A stretch of 64,000 nt of DNA from Campylobacter ureolyticus (GTDB lineage Bacteria > Campylobacterota > Campylobacteria > Campylobacterales > Campylobacteraceae), in contig NZ_CP053832.1 in NCBI RefSeq assembly GCF_013372225.1, forward strand, positions 62,001 to 126,000. The letters are read 5' to 3'. Under the pieces are notes generated by a model, which searched no databases, was not told the DNA's origin, and saw only the letters and a program-made list of their open reading frames with translations. The translations under genes were made by a program, and so were the position numbers. This document shows, piece after piece, positions 21,501-28,314 of this stretch (position 1 is its first letter; each line of letters opens with the position of its first letter).

Positions 21501-21743
21501 AGCGAAGGTCGCCCAAATATTGCAGATAAGTTAAAAAACAATGAAATAAATTTAGTTGTAAATACAAGCGATAATAAAAGCTATGATGATGATGGTATCA
21601 AAATCCGCCAACTTGTTTTAAGGTTTAAAGTGCCATATTTTACAACTACAAAAGCAGCTTTAATGGCAGCAAATTCAATACCATCAATGAAAGATGGTTC
21701 ATATTTAGAAGTCAAAAGCATTCAAGATTATTTAAAAGAGTAG
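18513..21743 (+). CDS. carB: Carbamoyl-phosphate synthase large subunit
   Basis: The product is 1076 residues, full length. Two ATP-grasp halves are visible: GSGPIVIGQACEFDYSG near the N-terminus and GGGPNRIGQGIEFDYC near residue 555. The C-terminal MGS-like allosteric domain includes RIVATSGTHNALKEHG. It makes carbamoyl phosphate for arginine and pyrimidines. A strong terminator follows. Confidence 0.97.
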   Translation: MPKRDDFKTVLVIGSGPIVIGQACEFDYSGTQAIKTLKSLGYRVVLINSNPATIMTDPDFADASYLEPITKESILRIIKKENVDAILPTLGGQVALNAGMEVYESDEFKKLKNVKFIGINPDAIKKGEDRLLFKETMQSINMDLPKSCYAYTLDEALQAASQIGFPLIIRASYTLGGAGSGVAYNIDEFKEIAQNGIEASPINEILIEESLLGWKEIESEVIRDKKGQCVLVCGIENIDPMGIHTGDSITIAPTLTLSDDEIEKIKKLSFEIVKAIGVDAGGSNIQFAMNPKDGRTVVIEMNPRVSRSSALASKATGYPIAKISTLLAVGYTLDEIKDGFYEPEIDYIVVKVPKFAFEKFKGANTLLGTAMKSVGEVMSLGKSLKEALQKALCSMESGLSGFDEISSKDLVYKLRHADDKRILYVAQAFREGYDIEKVYELTKIDKYFLNEIYEIVEFEKSVDMNILNDPKKLQEAKAMGFSDKKLAYLITLKDNLELSQNDIYFARNKFNIAQIYQKAGTKGRNDNFTYLYSTFKKCENISSDNKGKKVLIIGGGPNRIGQGIEFDYCCVHASYALKDLAIKSIMYNCNPETVSTDYDTSDTLYFEPIDFEHLRSVIERENPDGVIIHFGGQTPLKFAKRLAIAGANVIGTSPRVIDMAEDRKKFSEFITNLGIKQPSNATATSVEEAVLKAKEIGYPVLVRPSYVLGGRAMKKVTCESELLEYMGEAVSVSNHSPVLIDKFLKNATELDVDAISDGKDVFVGAILEHIEEAGIHSGDSISVMPPQSLSKEIIEKVYKNTKEIAINLGVIGLLNIQFAIFEDEIYMIEVNPRASRTVPFVSKATGIPMAKVATRVMWQGDLKEALNFYDSYKNLIKVGDIYTATPKNHVCVKESVFPFNKLVGADFILGPEMKSTGEVMGISDSFAKSFIKSQISASNVFSSSGTLFLSLADDDKISGIELAKKFIKEGFRIVATSGTHNALKEHGIESEFVHKISEGRPNIADKLKNNEINLVVNTSDNKSYDDDGIKIRQLVLRFKVPYFTTTKAALMAANSIPSMKDGSYLEVKSIQDYLKE

Positions 21744-21754
21744 AACTTAAAATA

Positions 21755-21776
21755 AAAAGGGGATTTTTCCCCTTTT
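21755..21776 (+). terminator. Terminator after carB
   Basis: AAAAGGGG-ATTTTT-CCCCTTTT is a perfect 8-bp stem ending in a short T run, 12 bases after the carB stop. It closes the fabZ-carB run. Confidence 0.85.
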
Positions 21777-21908
21777 AAAAATTTAAGAAATTAATTTAAA
21801 ACAACTACTTCAAATTTCATATTTTAAATTTTTAATATTGCGTATTTTAGTTTAAATTTATTTAATATAAAAAGCTAAAATTATATAATTTTTTTATTAG
21901 GAGAGTTT

Positions 21909-22319
21909 ATGAGAAAAGTTATTTTATTTTTGATTTTGGTTTTTAATGTTGGATTTAGTTTGGATTTTGACAAAGCACTTGATGGCTGCATTGTAAAAAG
22001 CGATGAAAAATCGTGTTTAAACTTATCATCTTATTTGGAAAAAGAGTGCGAGAACGGAAGCGAAGCAAAATGCTTTTTATTTGCTGATATGCTTCAAAGA
22101 GGGCTTGGCGTGGAAAAGGATGTTGTAAGAGCATTTGAGATTTTTAATAAAGGTTGTGAAAATAATGTAAGTGAGAGTTGCTATGAAGCCTCAATTCATT
22201 ATTTGGAAGGAAAAGGCACTTCGCATAGTTTTGAAGGATCAACTGTAACGCTTTTAAAGGCTTGTGATTTAGGTAGTAAAAGAGCGTGCCAAATTTTAAC
22301 CTATTTACCACAAGAGTAG
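21909..22319 (+). CDS. Secreted Sel1-like repeat protein
   Basis: The product is 136 residues with a signal peptide (about 1-18, MRKVILFLILVFNVGFS). It carries two or three Sel1/TPR-like repeats, clearest at AKCFLFADMLQRGLGVEKD and SCYEASIHYLEGKG. Regularly spaced cysteines at repeat edges recall the disulfide-linked Hcp-type proteins of Helicobacter and Campylobacter. It probably serves as a periplasmic or secreted scaffold; partner unknown. It stands alone between a terminator and the AssT array, read toward it. Confidence 0.7.
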   Translation: MRKVILFLILVFNVGFSLDFDKALDGCIVKSDEKSCLNLSSYLEKECENGSEAKCFLFADMLQRGLGVEKDVVRAFEIFNKGCENNVSESCYEASIHYLEGKGTSHSFEGSTVTLLKACDLGSKRACQILTYLPQE

Positions 22320-22412
22320 GTCTATTTTATTGGAGTTAAAACTAAAAAATTAAAAGAGATTTTTAGTTTTAGTTTGAAATAAGAATTTAATTTATAAAAA
22401 ACCATTATAAAA

Positions 22413-22436
22413 AGGAAGTGCAAATTTACACTTCCT
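22413..22436 (-). terminator. Terminator at the end of the AssT array
   Basis: AGGAAGTG and CACTTCCT form an 8-bp stem with an eight-base loop. On the minus strand it is followed by TTTTTATAATGGTTTTTT, so it is a good terminator for the fourth AssT gene. Confidence 0.75.
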
Positions 22437-22448
22437 AAGTTCATAAAA

Positions 22449-24293
22449 CTATTTAAAAGAGTCTTTATAGTCAATCACTAAAGCTCTATAGCCTGTGATG
22501 TTTCCACCAACCATTTTTATCTCAAGTTCAGGCTCTTTTGTGCCATATTTAAACTCATGAAGATATGGAGTAAGTTGTGCTGTCCCTGCTCTAAATGCTA
22601 CTAAATCTGCCATTCCAGCAGTTGCACTATAAACCATCATTGTGTCAGTTTTTGGCTGATATTCTGTTACTGAGGTTATTGGGCTATACCACTCAAGTCC
22701 TCTTTCTTTTCCAAATTCCCAAACTTGCTCAACGGTCATATTTTTTTCATCGACTTCGTATTCAACCGCTCGTGAGTATTTCATAGAAGCAAGCGCAGGT
22801 TGTTCCATACCACGGCTATCGCCATTATCAAATGTGCTTACATGTCGGATATGATCTTTTGATTTTTCAGGAATTACATAAGCAGTATGTTGTGTCCAAG
22901 ACCAATCAAATCCACCTTTTTCATTTAGATATCCCGGGCATTTTGAACCATTTGCTTCACAAACTATCTCTTTGCCATCGTTATCAATTGGTTTTAAAAG
23001 ATATTTTTTAAATTGATCATCCCAGCCCTCAGGTGATCCTAAAATCCATTTTACCTTTTTATCTCTTCCGATTTTAATTACCGCACTTTGGTGGCGTGAT
23101 GAAATTATAATGCTATCATCATAAGGGTCGTAATTTACACTATTTACATGCGCCCAGTTTCTTCCAGCCCCAACTCCAGCAACATCGCCAAATGGCATCG
23201 ATTCATCCTCAAGATCTTCTTTTGCTATAGTTTTTCCAGCTTTATCAGCATCAATGTTTAGACAAACTGCACCTTGATCCATTGCTAAAATATTGTTATC
23301 TCTATACGGATCTAAAATTGTACTTAAATCCCACTGATCAAGTACATTTCCCTCTTTATCAAGCTCAACGATAACATCTCTTACTGTTCGGACATTTTTA
23401 CCATCTCTTCTTTTTAGATCTGAGTTTGCAACTCTTAAAAGATATGTTCCTTTAACTGTCTCTTCTGCATGGTGAGAAAAGTCAATGTAGCTTCTTGGAA
23501 GCATTCTATCAAATATTTTGCGTCCCATTAAATCGTATTTTTTATAAGTTTGTCCCTGACCCCACATGATGTTACCATCTTTTGTTTGGTCGAAGCCCAT
23601 TAAATTTCCTTTTTTGCGAATATCATAGGTATCTCTAAATTTGCTAACATCAAGTTGCCATCTAATATCGCCATTTGTATCTATCATCCAAACATAGCTT
23701 TCATAATCCCACTCCAAAGCTCCTCCAGCAGGCAAATTCCAAACAGCCTGTGAGGCATTTGACATAGTTGAGCTTAAATGATTCATTAGATAAAGATTGT
23801 TTTTTACATTTTTACTTGCAGGAACGACAACTTCAGCTTTTGGCAGAGCCATTTTTTGAGCTGTTCCTGAGCCATAAGTTGTAACTGGTGGAGCATATAT
23901 TGAGTAGGTTTCTTTTATATCTTCGCTTTTTATGCCATCAACACTTGGAACCTCTCTTTTATAGCTCACTTCTACTTTATTTACATAGTCAGGATAGAGA
24001 CCAAATACTGGAATTCCACCATGTTGAAGAACTTTTAGATCGCTTACATCATAGCTTATATCAATGCCTTTTTCACCTTTTCCTTTGACAGTGACTTTAG
24101 CATTTTTTATAGCATATCCACCATCATTTATAATGGCAGTTAGTGGTGCTACACCGTAAGGATTCATAACAACTGCACCGATTTTACCAATTGCATTGTG
24201 GCTTTTTGGACCACTTGCGCCTGCCGTAGCATTTATAGCTCCAACGCCTAAAAGCATACCAGCCACTAAGACTGAACTAAGAATTTTTTTCAT
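22449..24293 (-). CDS. Aryl-sulfate sulfotransferase, paralog 1 (last in transcription order)
   Basis: The product is 614 residues with a signal peptide ending near residue 24. It is a PAPS-independent periplasmic arylsulfotransferase (AssT) that moves sulfate from one aryl sulfate to a phenol. The catalytic set can be read by match to E. coli AssT motifs: His274 (IDFSHH), His382 and Asn384 (NWAHVNS), Arg400 (SSRHQS) and His469 (WTQHTAY). A Cys pair at 445/452 matches the disulfide loop of the family. It differs most from its neighbours: His follows the first catalytic His where the others have Ser, and the C-terminus is distinct. No dsbL/dsbI pair is adjacent. Confidence 0.9.
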   Translation of the reverse strand: MKKILSSVLVAGMLLGVGAINATAGASGPKSHNAIGKIGAVVMNPYGVAPLTAIINDGGYAIKNAKVTVKGKGEKGIDISYDVSDLKVLQHGGIPVFGLYPDYVNKVEVSYKREVPSVDGIKSEDIKETYSIYAPPVTTYGSGTAQKMALPKAEVVVPASKNVKNNLYLMNHLSSTMSNASQAVWNLPAGGALEWDYESYVWMIDTNGDIRWQLDVSKFRDTYDIRKKGNLMGFDQTKDGNIMWGQGQTYKKYDLMGRKIFDRMLPRSYIDFSHHAEETVKGTYLLRVANSDLKRRDGKNVRTVRDVIVELDKEGNVLDQWDLSTILDPYRDNNILAMDQGAVCLNIDADKAGKTIAKEDLEDESMPFGDVAGVGAGRNWAHVNSVNYDPYDDSIIISSRHQSAVIKIGRDKKVKWILGSPEGWDDQFKKYLLKPIDNDGKEIVCEANGSKCPGYLNEKGGFDWSWTQHTAYVIPEKSKDHIRHVSTFDNGDSRGMEQPALASMKYSRAVEYEVDEKNMTVEQVWEFGKERGLEWYSPITSVTEYQPKTDTMMVYSATAGMADLVAFRAGTAQLTPYLHEFKYGTKEPELEIKMVGGNITGYRALVIDYKDSFK

Positions 24294-24309
24294 ATTCTCT
24301 CCTTTTGTA

Positions 24310-24353
24310 AAATTTAGATAGAAATTTCAAGGTTGAGACTTTTATCTAAATTT
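24310..24353 (-). promoter_or_regulatory. Leader stem upstream of AssT paralog 1
   Basis: AAATTTAGATA and TATCTAAATTT are perfect 11-base inverted arms 22 bases apart. The element lies just upstream of the AAAGGAGAGA ribosome site, which is left unpaired. Nearly the same sequence precedes paralog 2, and a degenerate copy precedes paralog 3. Confidence 0.6.
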
Positions 24354-24373
24354 AAAGAAAAAACATAAAAATA

Positions 24374-24395
24374 AAAGCCCTAAAATTAGGGCTTT
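24374..24395 (-). terminator. Terminator-like hairpin after AssT paralog 2
   Basis: AAAGCCCTAA and TTAGGGCTTT form a near-perfect stem. On the minus strand it is followed by TTATTTTTATGTTTTTT, so it looks like an intrinsic terminator between two paralogs. Confidence 0.7.
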
Positions 24396-24413
24396 AAATT
24401 TTAATAAATTAAT

Positions 24414-26273
24414 TTATTTTGTTTTACCAAATGCTTTTTCAAGACTAATTGGCATTGCTTGATATCCAATTCCTGTGCCTGTAAATTTGATTTGAACGCT
24501 AGGAGTTGTTTCACCCCATTTAAATTCCATTAATTCAGGTGCAGGATCGCCAACTGGAACACCTTTTGAAAGGTCAAATTGCATTCCAGCAGTTGCTGAA
24601 TATACAACCAAAGAATCTTTATCATCGTGGTATTCTGTTAAGCTTGTAACTGCACTAAACCAATCAGCTCCTCTATCTTTGCCATATTCCCAAACTTGTT
24701 CAATAGTCATATTTTTTTGATCTATTTTATAAACAACTGCACGTGAGTATTTCATAGATGAAAGTGCAGGTTGTTCCAAGCCTCTTCCATCGCCATTATC
24801 AAATGCTGCTAGATATAGAATATCTTTATTTGTCTTGCTATCAATGATAAATGCGGTATGTTGTGTCCAAGTCCAGTCAAATCCGCCTTTTTCATTTTCA
24901 TATCCAGGACATTTTGAATATTCATCTTCGCAAACGATTTTGTTACCTTTGTTATCAACTGGTTGTAATAATTTGTCTTTAAATTTTTCCCCCCAGCCTT
25001 TGTGAGCTCCAACTATCCATTTAACTTGCTTATCTCTGCCGATTTTTATCATCGCACTTTGATGACGACTTGAAATAACGATACTGTCATCGTTTGGATC
25101 ATAATCAACTGAATTTACATGAGCCCAGTTTCTACCAATCCCAGTTCCTGCTATATCACCAAAGTTATTATCAGCATCCATTTTAGCTAAATCTTCATTG
25201 CTTAGAGTTTGACCTGCCATACTTGCGTCTATGTTTAGACAAACCGCACCTTGATCAAGCGATAAAATAACATCTTTTCTATATGGATCTAAAATTTCAT
25301 AAAGTCTCCAATCATCCACAACATTTCCGTTTTTATCAACTTCTACAATCGTATCTCTAACAGTTCTAACATTTTTACCATCAGGGCGTTTTGTGTTTGA
25401 TGAGCCAACACGAAGTAGGTAGTTACCATTTTGAGCATTGTTTAAAGAGTGTGAGAAGTCATTATATCCAAGTGGAAGTTGGCGGTTGAAAATTTCTCGT
25501 CCCATTAAATCATATTTAACATATCTTTGACCAAAGCCCCACGCCAAAGCTCCATCAATATCTTGTCTAAATCCCATTTGGATACCTGTGCGGTAGATAT
25601 TGCCAGGATCTAGCATTTTATCTGAGTCAAAATACCATCTGACTTCGCCTTTTGTATCCACGATAAATACAGATGATGAGTCATTCCACTCTAATGCTCC
25701 ACCCATTGGGTTATTCCAAACAGCTTGTGAGCTTCGTCCAGGCATTTTGCCAGGTGCGTTATTTATAAGATAAAGCCTATCTGAAAACTCTTTATCTGCT
25801 TTTTCAACCTTTACAGTTTCAAATGGCATTCCAGTTTGTGTCATAAGTCCTGATGGAGTTAGTCCAACTGGACCAGTTGTAATTTGATATGTTTCGGTTA
25901 TTTTTTCATCTTGAAAACCAACGGCTGATTTTGTATAAGTTACCTCAACTTGATTTTTATACGCTGGATAAAGACCAAAGATAGGAATCCCGCCGTATGT
26001 TTTTAAAACTTGATTATCTACTTGATAGCTTATAGTTTGACCATTTTCTTTTGGTAAAACTTTAACCGATACATCACTTAAAATATAACCATTGTTCATA
26101 ATAATCGCAGTTAATGGAGTAAGTCCGTAAGGATTTAGCTTTACAGCGCCAAGTTTTCCTTGTGTTTGCCAATCCGTTTTTGGGCCACTAGCACCACCAA
26201 TTGCAAATGAAGTCGTGGCACCAACGCCTAAAAGCATGCCAGCCACTAAAACTGAACTAAGAATTTTCTTCAT
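24414..26273 (-). CDS. Aryl-sulfate sulfotransferase, paralog 2
   Basis: The product is 619 residues. The signal peptide is nearly identical to the other copies (MKKILSSVLVAGMLLGVGA, cleavage near residue 24). The catalytic residues are His275 (NDFSHS), His385 and Asn387, Arg403 and His472, with a Cys pair at 448/455. All AssT signatures are intact, so it is probably active in the periplasm. Differences between copies lie mainly in the N-terminal beta domain (about 30-160) and the last 60 residues, as expected for altered acceptor range or oligomer contacts. Confidence 0.9.
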   Translation of the reverse strand: MKKILSSVLVAGMLLGVGATTSFAIGGASGPKTDWQTQGKLGAVKLNPYGLTPLTAIIMNNGYILSDVSVKVLPKENGQTISYQVDNQVLKTYGGIPIFGLYPAYKNQVEVTYTKSAVGFQDEKITETYQITTGPVGLTPSGLMTQTGMPFETVKVEKADKEFSDRLYLINNAPGKMPGRSSQAVWNNPMGGALEWNDSSSVFIVDTKGEVRWYFDSDKMLDPGNIYRTGIQMGFRQDIDGALAWGFGQRYVKYDLMGREIFNRQLPLGYNDFSHSLNNAQNGNYLLRVGSSNTKRPDGKNVRTVRDTIVEVDKNGNVVDDWRLYEILDPYRKDVILSLDQGAVCLNIDASMAGQTLSNEDLAKMDADNNFGDIAGTGIGRNWAHVNSVDYDPNDDSIVISSRHQSAMIKIGRDKQVKWIVGAHKGWGEKFKDKLLQPVDNKGNKIVCEDEYSKCPGYENEKGGFDWTWTQHTAFIIDSKTNKDILYLAAFDNGDGRGLEQPALSSMKYSRAVVYKIDQKNMTIEQVWEYGKDRGADWFSAVTSLTEYHDDKDSLVVYSATAGMQFDLSKGVPVGDPAPELMEFKWGETTPSVQIKFTGTGIGYQAMPISLEKAFGKTK

Positions 26274-26289
26274 ATTCTCTCCTTTTGTA

Positions 26290-26334
26290 AAATTTAGATA
26301 GAAATCTCACTATTTGAGACTTTTATCTAAATTT
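26290..26334 (-). promoter_or_regulatory. Leader stem upstream of AssT paralog 2
   Basis: The same inverted arms as upstream of paralog 1 (AAATTTAGATA / TATCTAAATTT). Here the inner part also pairs (TCTCA with TGAGA), giving a longer stem. It is immediately followed by the ribosome site on the minus strand. Confidence 0.6.
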
Positions 26335-26341
26335 AGAAAAA

Positions 26342-26361
26342 AGCCCTTAAATTTAAGGGCT
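26342..26361 (-). terminator. Terminator-like hairpin after AssT paralog 3
   Basis: AGCCCTTAAATTTAAGGGCT is a perfect palindrome. On the minus strand it is followed by TTTTTTC. It sits six bases past the stop codon of paralog 3 and only seven bases from the next leader stem. Confidence 0.65.
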
Positions 26362-26366
26362 AAAAA

Positions 26367-28211
26367 CTACTTAAAAGCTTTTTGTAAATTTATAGGAATA
26401 GCTTGATATCCATTTGTATCAAAAATCTGGATTTCAACTGATGGTTCTTTTGCTAGATAGTCAAATTCCAAAAGTGTTGGATTTGGAAGTGAGGCAAACG
26501 CTCCAGTATCAAAATCAAACGCTCCACCAGCCGTAGCTGAATACATTAAAATAGAATCTTTATCAGCGTGATATTCTGTAATTGATGTAACCGGAGAGTA
26601 GAAGTCATGACCTCTATTTTTACCATACTCCCAAACTTGCTCAACAGTCATCTTCTTTTGATCTACTTTGTAAATTACTCCACGGCTATATTTCATTGAT
26701 GGAAGTGCCGGTTGTTCCATGCCTCTACCATCGCCATTGTCAAAAGCTGTTACATATAAGATATCACCTTTGCTTTTTGCATCAATTTTAAATGCAGTGT
26801 GTTGTGTCCAAGTCCAGTCAAATCCACCTTTGTCGCTTAGATATCCAGGACATTTTGAGCCACTTGCTTCGCAACTTATCTTGTTGCCTTTGCTATCTAC
26901 CGGAGTTAAAAGTTTATCTTTAAATTTATCACTCCACCCCTCAGGTGAGCCTAAAATCCACTTTACCTGTTTATCTCTTCCTATCTTAATAATAGCGCTT
27001 TGATGGCGGCTTGAAAGGATAATACTATCATCTTCTGCGTCGTGATCTACTGAGTTTACATGCGCCCAGTTTCTACCAGCTCCACTTCCTATGATATCTC
27101 CAAATTTATCATTGTCATCAAGTTTTGCCAAATCCTCATCGCTTAGAGTTTGACCTGCTAAATTCGCATCTATATTTAGGCAAACCGCACCTTGATCAAG
27201 AGTTTTAAAAACAACATCTCTATAAGGATCTAGTATCTCATACAATCTCCAATCATCAACAACATCACCAGTTGCTGGGTCAACTTCGATAATAACATCT
27301 CTAACAGTGCGGACATTTTTGCCATCAAGTCTTTTTGTATTTGAGCTGCCAACTCTTAAGAAGTAGTTTCCTTTTGGTGATACATCAAATGAGTGTGAAA
27401 AATCATTATATCCAAGCGGAAGTTGGCGGTTAAAGCTCTCTTTTCCCATAAGATCATATTTAGCATATCTTTGTCCATATCCAAAAGTAAGCTGTCCATC
27501 AGGGTTTTGCTTAAAGCCCATCATAACGCCTGCTCCATAAACTTTATCAAAGTCATAGATTGGATTTGCAAAAATGTACCAGCGCACATCTCCTGCTGTA
27601 TCGATGATGAAATTTTGAGGATAAAAGTTCCACTCTATTGCTCCACCCATTGGGTTGTTCCATACAACTCTAGTGCCTTGTCCACTTTTGTTTGTTACGT
27701 GATTGATTAGATAAAGTCTATCTTTGTATTTATCGGCTACTTTTTTAACTTCGATTTTGCTAAACATTGAACCTTTTTGATCTGGTGTGCCAGATACTTC
27801 TGTGTATATTGGTGCTGCATAAATGTGATAAGTCTCTTTTATCTTTTCTTGTTTAGAGCCGTGAATTTTAGTATATTCTACATTTATCGTGTTGTAATAA
27901 TCAGGATAAAGTCCCCAAATAGGAATTCCACCATATCCCTTTGCTTTTGCATCACTTACTTGATAGCTAAGTGTTTGTCCATTTTCTTTTGGGACTATGG
28001 TTACTTTGATATCTTTTAATTCATAACCACCATTTCTAATAATTGCTGTAAGTGGGGCGATTTTATAAGGATTTACTATAACTTCACCTATTTTTCCAGG
28101 AACTGGATAATCTGTTTTTGGACCACTTGGACCACCCATTGCTAAAGAGGTCGTGGCTCCAACGCCTAAAAGCATGCCAGCCACTAAGACTGAACTAAGA
28201 ATTTTTTTCAT
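26367..28211 (-). CDS. Aryl-sulfate sulfotransferase, paralog 3
   Basis: The product is 614 residues with the shared signal peptide. The catalytic set is complete: His273 (NDFSHS), His384 and Asn386, Arg402 and His471, with a Cys pair at 447/454. The stretch NGDGRGMEQPALPSMKYSRG near residue 490 is almost the same in all four copies. The ribosome site is AAAAAGGAGAG. It lies third from the end of the array; spacers on both sides hold hairpin pairs. Confidence 0.9.
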   Translation of the reverse strand: MKKILSSVLVAGMLLGVGATTSLAMGGPSGPKTDYPVPGKIGEVIVNPYKIAPLTAIIRNGGYELKDIKVTIVPKENGQTLSYQVSDAKAKGYGGIPIWGLYPDYYNTINVEYTKIHGSKQEKIKETYHIYAAPIYTEVSGTPDQKGSMFSKIEVKKVADKYKDRLYLINHVTNKSGQGTRVVWNNPMGGAIEWNFYPQNFIIDTAGDVRWYIFANPIYDFDKVYGAGVMMGFKQNPDGQLTFGYGQRYAKYDLMGKESFNRQLPLGYNDFSHSFDVSPKGNYFLRVGSSNTKRLDGKNVRTVRDVIIEVDPATGDVVDDWRLYEILDPYRDVVFKTLDQGAVCLNIDANLAGQTLSDEDLAKLDDNDKFGDIIGSGAGRNWAHVNSVDHDAEDDSIILSSRHQSAIIKIGRDKQVKWILGSPEGWSDKFKDKLLTPVDSKGNKISCEASGSKCPGYLSDKGGFDWTWTQHTAFKIDAKSKGDILYVTAFDNGDGRGMEQPALPSMKYSRGVIYKVDQKKMTVEQVWEYGKNRGHDFYSPVTSITEYHADKDSILMYSATAGGAFDFDTGAFASLPNPTLLEFDYLAKEPSVEIQIFDTNGYQAIPINLQKAFK

Positions 28212-28225
28212 TCTCTCTCCTTTTT

Positions 28226-28270
28226 AAATTTAGATAAAAATCTCAAATTTGAAACTTTTGTCTAGATTTT
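28226..28270 (-). promoter_or_regulatory. Degenerate leader stem upstream of AssT paralog 3
   Basis: The left arm AAATTTAGATA matches the other leaders. The right arm TGTCTAGATTT carries two A-to-G changes, so the stem has two mismatches on the transcribed strand. The copy appears to be eroding or under relaxed constraint. Confidence 0.45.
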
Positions 28271-28281
28271 TAAAGAGAGAT

Positions 28282-28311
28282 AAATTTAGGGAGAAAATTC
28301 CCCCTAAATTT
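28282..28311 (-). terminator. Hairpin after AssT paralog 4
   Basis: AAATTTAGGG and CCCTAAATTT form a 10-bp stem with a ten-base loop, just past the stop of paralog 4. No good T run follows on the minus strand, so termination may be weak; it may instead be a processing or stabilising hairpin. Confidence 0.45.
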
Positions 28312-28314
28312 GAG

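Noticed and set aside
24294-24413. Separate sigma-70 promoter in the spacer before AssT paralog 1
   Set aside because: No TATAAT-like box with spacing to the start was found; the spacer is filled by two hairpins.
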